Assembly: GCA_001179505.1 (NCBI GenBank)
Contig: CDMY01000355.1
Location: forward strand, 40,155-104,154
Length of the DNA: 64,000 bases
Direction of reading: 5' to 3'
DNA from: Vitrella brassicaformis
Taxonomy: Eukaryota > Sar > Vitrellaceae
Shown one piece after another: positions 59,001-64,000 of this stretch. Numbering within the stretch: position 1 is the first letter of the stretch; every line of letters starts with the position of its first letter. The notes under the pieces were generated by a model. That model did no database searches and was not told the DNA's origin. It saw nothing but the letters and a program-made list of their open reading frames with translations. The position numbers were made by a program, and so were the translations under genes.

Positions 59001-62000
59001 CGTCAGGGTCGCTCAGCACGAAGGAGCTCAGAGCGATGGGTGCGTCCTCGGTGCCCGTGATGGTCCTCCACCAAGGATAGAGCGGCGATGTGACGGACGG
59101 CGGGTCGTTGACGGCCTCGACAGTGATGGCGAAGGACAAGTCGCGGCACACTCTCTCCACCGAGGGGGCCGCTGGCGGTGCATGGGACCGGTCGTCGAGG
59201 GATGGGAAGCAGACCTCAACAGTGACGGTGACCGGGCCCCCATTCTCGCTGGACCAGTGTGGGGTCGAGTGGAGGAACACAAACCGCCGTATCATTCGCT
59301 CCATCGAGGCAGCCGCGGCGATGCCCTCGATCTTGCTCGCATCAACGGAGAGTAGCTGCGTCAGCCAGTCGGATGGCGACACACGCGTGGATAGAGGAGA
59401 TGTCTCCCATTTGGGCCTGCCCGCTCCCCATGTGTGTGGGAAGAGCCGGCCCTGGTCCACCTCCACAGAGAAGAAAAAAGGATAGAGCGGCAGGTCGCTG
59501 TCAATGTGCAGGCCGATGTCGCCCAGTGGGGCGGCCGTGTCCTCCTTGGCTGTGAGTGAGGTGTGGTCGAGTGCGATGGTGGGGAGGTTGGCGGCCACCC
59601 TGGCTGTCTCGATGACGAAGTCAAACGAGAATGTGGTGGTGAGGTTGCCGCCTCGCCCCTCGACGCCGCCGTCTGCCGCACGTATCTGCACCACCTCCTC
59701 GCCCTCAAACGACTCAGGGGGCCGGTACACCACCTGCACATTGAAGGGGACAGATAGGCCCAGTGACGGTGGTCATCTTTGTCCCTGTGTGAAGAGCTTA
59801 CCGAGTGCAGCATGGTAGTGACGTCGTCTCTCGTCCCAGGACCGATCATGAGGTAGCGGTGAAGCGCTGGCGGCGGTGGGATGGCCGTCACAGGCAGAGA
59901 CCCAGCCAGGGCGTCGAAGTGCCCCACACGGCACTCGACCGTCGCAGTGAAGGTGTTCCACTCGGCCTTCTGCACACTGCCGCTCAGATCCGCATCGTCG
60001 ATAGAGAAACTCCCGAACCCCACTGTCTGGTCGCTCCACACGTGGCTGGGCGGCATCGCCGTCACCCTGACAATGGGTGGGTCGTTGACGGCCTCGACAG
60101 CGATGGTGGTGTGGAAGTCGACTGTGAGTGGTGTAGGGTCCTGGGCTGTTCGTGTGGATGGGTCGATGGCTGGGCTGCCGTAGCCGTTGTCATCGATGAA
60201 GACCTTCATGGCCACATCGCCGTTCATGTGGAGAGGGGGTGTGAACCGAAGGTCGTCAAGACAGGCCCGCAGGATTGACATGGCGGGGTACGTCGACGGC
60301 CGTGTCGTCAAACGGCAGGACACTGCACCAGGCAGACACACGCAGTGGGATCACTGTATGTATTCGGGCCATCGCTTCACTTACCGCCTGCAGCGTATGG
60401 ACAGTCGGTGACGAAATAAGTCCGCAAGTCGATGGGCGCAGTAAAGCCCTCCACATTGACGACCTTGTGGTTGGGGCATCCGACCCACCCCTGGGCCGCC
60501 TGCACGCTGAGGGTGTAGTAGCTGTCAGGCAGATGCGCCCCGTCATCGGTCACATCGATGCAGCACAGCCTGGTCAGATAGCCGTCCTCTGGCGCAGACA
60601 GGGGGCCGCTTGTGAGCGTCACGGAAGGGCGCTGGTTGGCCGCATGGACGAACACCGCAATGTCAGCCGAGAAGGCCACCGGCACGCCGCCCTCCTCCAC
60701 TGTCATCAAGACGGTGATGTGCTGCATGGAGCTGCCGTGGCTGCCGGCCGAGTCACGATGCACCGACAGCGACGCCAGGTCAGCATTGGCCTGCGCGAAG
60801 GTGCAGCCGATGCACGAGATGGACGTGGCTGCAGCCGAGGGGTCGCCGAACGAGATCTGAAAAAAGACAGCAACAAACACTAGTGGTTGCTGCAATGTGC
60901 GTCGCCCTTCTCCCCGACCGTGAGAGGCCCCGCGTCGACGGAGAGTGTCATGTCGATGGTGTCAAACGCCCCATGGACCAAAGCCACATTCCCCAGGGTC
61001 TTGGTGGTCTCCCCGACCAGCACCTCATACAGCGGCTCCCGCTCCAGTCGCGGCATTCGAGCAGGCAGGTGCAGACCGACCGACCTGGACACTGACAGCC
61101 CCGTGAGCCGATTGGTGGCATTGACGACCATCTGCAGGCTGCCGTGCACCTCCTCATTGCGGATGAGGGTGAGAGGATCCATGAGACGATTCGACAGAGG
61201 GCCACACGTGAAACATCCCACCAGCGACTGACGCCGCGGATCACCACTGTGTGTACACAAGACAGACAGACAGACAGATGGACAATTGATGCCCAGACAC
61301 CACACCCACAACCATGCTTGTCTGGCTCGCTCACGCGATGGCGACGGCCCATATGTTGACGGGCTGGCGAAAGGTCACTTGGATGAAGGGATCAGCATCA
61401 TGCAGATCCGGCAGCCAGCACGAGGAGTATGAAGACACCAAAGCAGCCCGATCGGCCGCGAAATACACAGGGGAGAACTCCGATGACGCGATGATGGTAA
61501 GTGCGGTCGATGGCGGCACATCAGCGGCTTGACTCGCCCAGACTAGCGGGGCTGCCGACTGTGCTGAGCAGAAGGTCGACAGCGGGCATCCATACACCTC
61601 AAAACGAAGGGCAGGGAACCTGATTGTTGACAAAACGGGTTAAACAAAATATGCATGCATCCTTCCTTTTCCGTGTCGTATCACGTCGATCGACCGTCTT
61701 CCCTTGTTTCGCCACTCACCCAGAGAACTTGCGGGGCCGAATCCGCAGCCTCTGCGCCGGCACTGGCTGTCCAAATGAGGTCTTGTGTGCCGCCTGCGCG
61801 TCCGCCGGTCCGCTGAGCCCGTCCTGCACCCTCCACTCCTCCGCCCACTCGATCTGGCCGACCGTCTCGATGGCATACTCCGTCACCCACCCGCCATAAG
61901 CAACCTGCCGCCCCTCGTCGTTGCTTCGCCAGTAGCATGACGCTTGGGAGGCGAAGGGCGAGAGGGACAGCTGCACGGGCGGGCTGGGGCGGGAGAGGTC

Positions 62001-63568
62001 TGATGGGGATGTGGCGAGGGATGGTGGGGACACCCATATGGTCAAGGCGAGAGATGCGTCGTTGGTGAGATCGCTGCTGCTAAAGCATGAGGTCTCCACG
62101 TCGGATATTGCCAGCTCCGGGGGACCTGTGTGGTGGAAAGGTCTAGAAGTGACTTGCGCCTGTGCGGTTTTGTTGCTTACCAATGCTGACAGCCCTCGAC
62201 ACGACGACCGGCTCTGCTCCAGAGTAGGTGACTTGGGGCGGATCCACAACGTTTCGGACATACACCTGAATCAACAAGCAACAGCATCGTCATTTACTCG
62301 CCTTTCTCTGTGAGATCTTCCCTTCGCTTGTCTGGCCCCTCACCTACCGGCATCTCGATGGTGTCGCGCCAGAAGAACTCAACCGGTGTGCCGCCGATCT
62401 CGTGCACTGCAGTGTTGGAGTCACAACAGGAAGGACAGCGCATGTGGTTGAGCCAGTGCATGTGTGGCTTTCTGGTCTCCATGCTCACGGCTGACTAGCA
62501 ATGCCACTTTGTCGCCAAACACATCCGAGTTGTAGTCTGGTGGTGGCCGGAAAGACAGCTGACCCAGCTTGCCGTTCACAGACAACACATCACCTTCACG
62601 CAGGCAAAAAAAGAAAGAGACCAAAGATTGCATGCTCCCTCCGTCTTCTCCCTGGTGGTGCCTCCCTACCTGTGACGTTCACCTGGTGGGCGAATGTGCT
62701 GCCATCGACGGCCAGGGTTCCCGCAGACACCGCCAGCCCCACCAACACCTGCTGCGACGCCACGGCTGTGGCTGAGGCAGTCGAGTGGACGTATAGCAAC
62801 AGGATGGGCGAGGTGGTGTCCTCCGGCACCTCCCACCAGTCGTGTGTGGCCCGCAGCAGCAGGGTGGACGAGGTGGCCACGGGCGTGACGGTCATGCCGA
62901 TGGTGGCAGCGTAGTGGCCCTCGGTCGATGCACCGCTCTGATCGACCAGACAGGCAGATTGTGAACAGACAGGGAGGGCAGATGGACATATGGATCCACG
63001 GCGGCTCCCTGACCCGTTTGCTGCATGATACAGAGAGTGTGTCGTTGGAGCAGTGTTGGCACGGCAGATACTCCAGCTGACTCAACACGACCGGGGCAGC
63101 ATCCAACGGCGCCTGAAACCTGACATAAACCAACCAAGCAGCCACCATCCACGGCCATTCAGACACACATGGCATCCACCGACCTGATGGCGTGTCCCGT
63201 CCACTCCATTATGTTGACCCCCGCGATGGACTGGGTGTGCACCTCGCCATAGGCCGCAGACACACGCACGTCCATCATGGCGTCATCGTCAACTGACGTG
63301 CCACTGGCGGCGGCCAAGACGTCGATGCCGTGGATGGGCGACGCGGCGCCTCCATGCACCTCTTGATGAGGCCGAGATATGACACATGCCTTATCAGATA
63401 CACACGCGAAGAGCACAGACAGACAGGCAGCCAACACACCCGTCCGCACACAGACGAATGGGTGACGTGTTTGGCTGTCTTTTCTCTCACCGATTGGGCG
63501 AGGGCTCCATGAGTCGACAGTATCCACACACACACGAGCACCGTCACAATTGTCGCTCGAAGATTCAT
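44075..63568 (-). CDS. Giant secreted cadherin-like / VCBS-like repeat protein with F5/8C modules
   Basis: One minus-strand gene of about 19.5 kb with some two dozen short introns. The junctions I checked all keep phase. Estimated length is about 5,700-5,900 residues. The first exon is a clean signal peptide (MNLRATIVTVLVCVWILSTH). Near the N-terminus are two F5/8-type C (discoidin) pieces. One is YGGWVTEYAIETVGQIEW...PVPAQRLRIRPRKFSG then FPALRFEVYGC (about 61.6-61.9 kb), and the other is TIIASSEFSP...ADPFIQVTFRQPVNIWAVAI (about 61.35-61.5 kb). The rest is a long array of beta-sandwich repeats of cadherin-like/VCBS/CSPG type, with the recurrent join V-N-D-P-P or V-E-D-P-P, acidic calcium-type motifs (DPDVGES, DPDAAFE) and L.Y.PP.N..G...L.V.V.D.G. 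The largest exon spans about 55330-50954. Such proteins form adhesive or matrix fibres outside the cell. No membrane anchor is seen at the C-terminus. Splitting into several genes is unlikely because no internal signal peptide or stop was found at joints. Confidence 0.8.
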
Positions 63569-64000
63569 CGTCCCTCTAAATCGACACTCGCCCGCTGCAT
63601 CAGTGGCTCACGCAGATCCATCCATGTCCTCGCCGCCTCTACCACATGCCTCCCTGGTGTTGGGCGCCGCTGATCAGATCTATCATCGTAGCTCTCGCGC
63701 GCGAGATCCGCTCTCGAACCAGCACCACCTGGCCAGCAAAGGCACAGATCTCGCTAGCATTCAGCCCATCGCATTGGTTGGTTGGTAGTGTGCTGCCCCC
63801 GATCTTCGCGAAGCTCGCACTGGGGGAAGTGGCTGTCAGAAGTGCAAGTCGGTCCAGGGTTTAGGGTCTAGGGTTCATAGACCGACGATCCACTGATCTG
63901 TGAGACAGGACGGCTGTTGAGTCTTTGTCCGTTCCATGAGACAGGCCATGGCGGACAGGACGTCAGACAGGATGGACTGACGCATACTACATGTCCTACG
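63569..64000 (-). other. Upstream region of the giant gene
   Basis: It presumably carries the promoter. Contains a short degenerate telomere-like stretch (63858-63875). No coding signal that I can support. Confidence 0.45.

Overview
This is a GC-rich, intron-dense nuclear window from a eukaryote. I infer a photosynthetic alveolate, most likely a chromerid such as Vitrella. The reasons are many short GT-AG introns (about 40-110 nt) full of CA/TG, CTGT and GATG microsatellites, genes packed head to head, alanine-, proline- and glutamine-rich linkers, and two enzymes with a hydrophobic leader ahead of a basic region that suggest a complex plastid. The species call is inference only. No rRNA, tRNA, transposon or CRISPR was recognised.

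Layout: a BTB-like protein (partial, -) and an ACT-domain protein (+) at 1-3.1 kb; a large C2-like/proline-rich/LRR protein (+) at 4.2-10.7 kb; an ankyrin/coiled-coil/RING protein (+) at 11.4-17.6 kb; an unrecognised single-TM coiled-coil protein (-) at 18.4-20.4 kb; adenylate kinase (-) and an AN1 zinc-finger protein (+) at 20.9-23.1 kb; a Nudix hydrolase (-) and a WD40 protein (+) at 23.6-27.2 kb; a COA5/Pet191-type CHCH protein (-) and an MFS transporter (+) at 27.9-30.9 kb; a mitochondrial carrier (-) and a small secretory protein (+) at 31.3-33.1 kb; a SulP transporter with STAS and cyclic-nucleotide-type domains (-) and a TsaE-TsaD fusion (+) at 34.0-41.5 kb; an HAD-like protein (-) at 41.9-43.6 kb; and one giant secreted cadherin-like/F5-8C protein (-) filling 44.1-63.6 kb.

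The most unusual gene is the one that joins a TsaE-type P-loop ATPase to a complete TsaD/Qri7-type t6A synthase in a single polypeptide. Bacteria use separate TsaD, TsaB and TsaE, and mitochondria use TsaD (Qri7/OSGEPL1) alone. A second theme is genome organisation: six consecutive pairs of genes start back to back with only 128-265 bp between start codons, which looks like systematic use of bidirectional promoters. The genes do not form an obvious pathway. Several are organelle-related (COA5, carrier, adenylate kinase, Nudix, TsaE-TsaD).

Exon borders were inferred by eye from GT-AG sites and reading-phase continuity. Where I computed the phases they agree, except in the C2/LRR gene near 6.85 kb, where one exon is one base out of frame.
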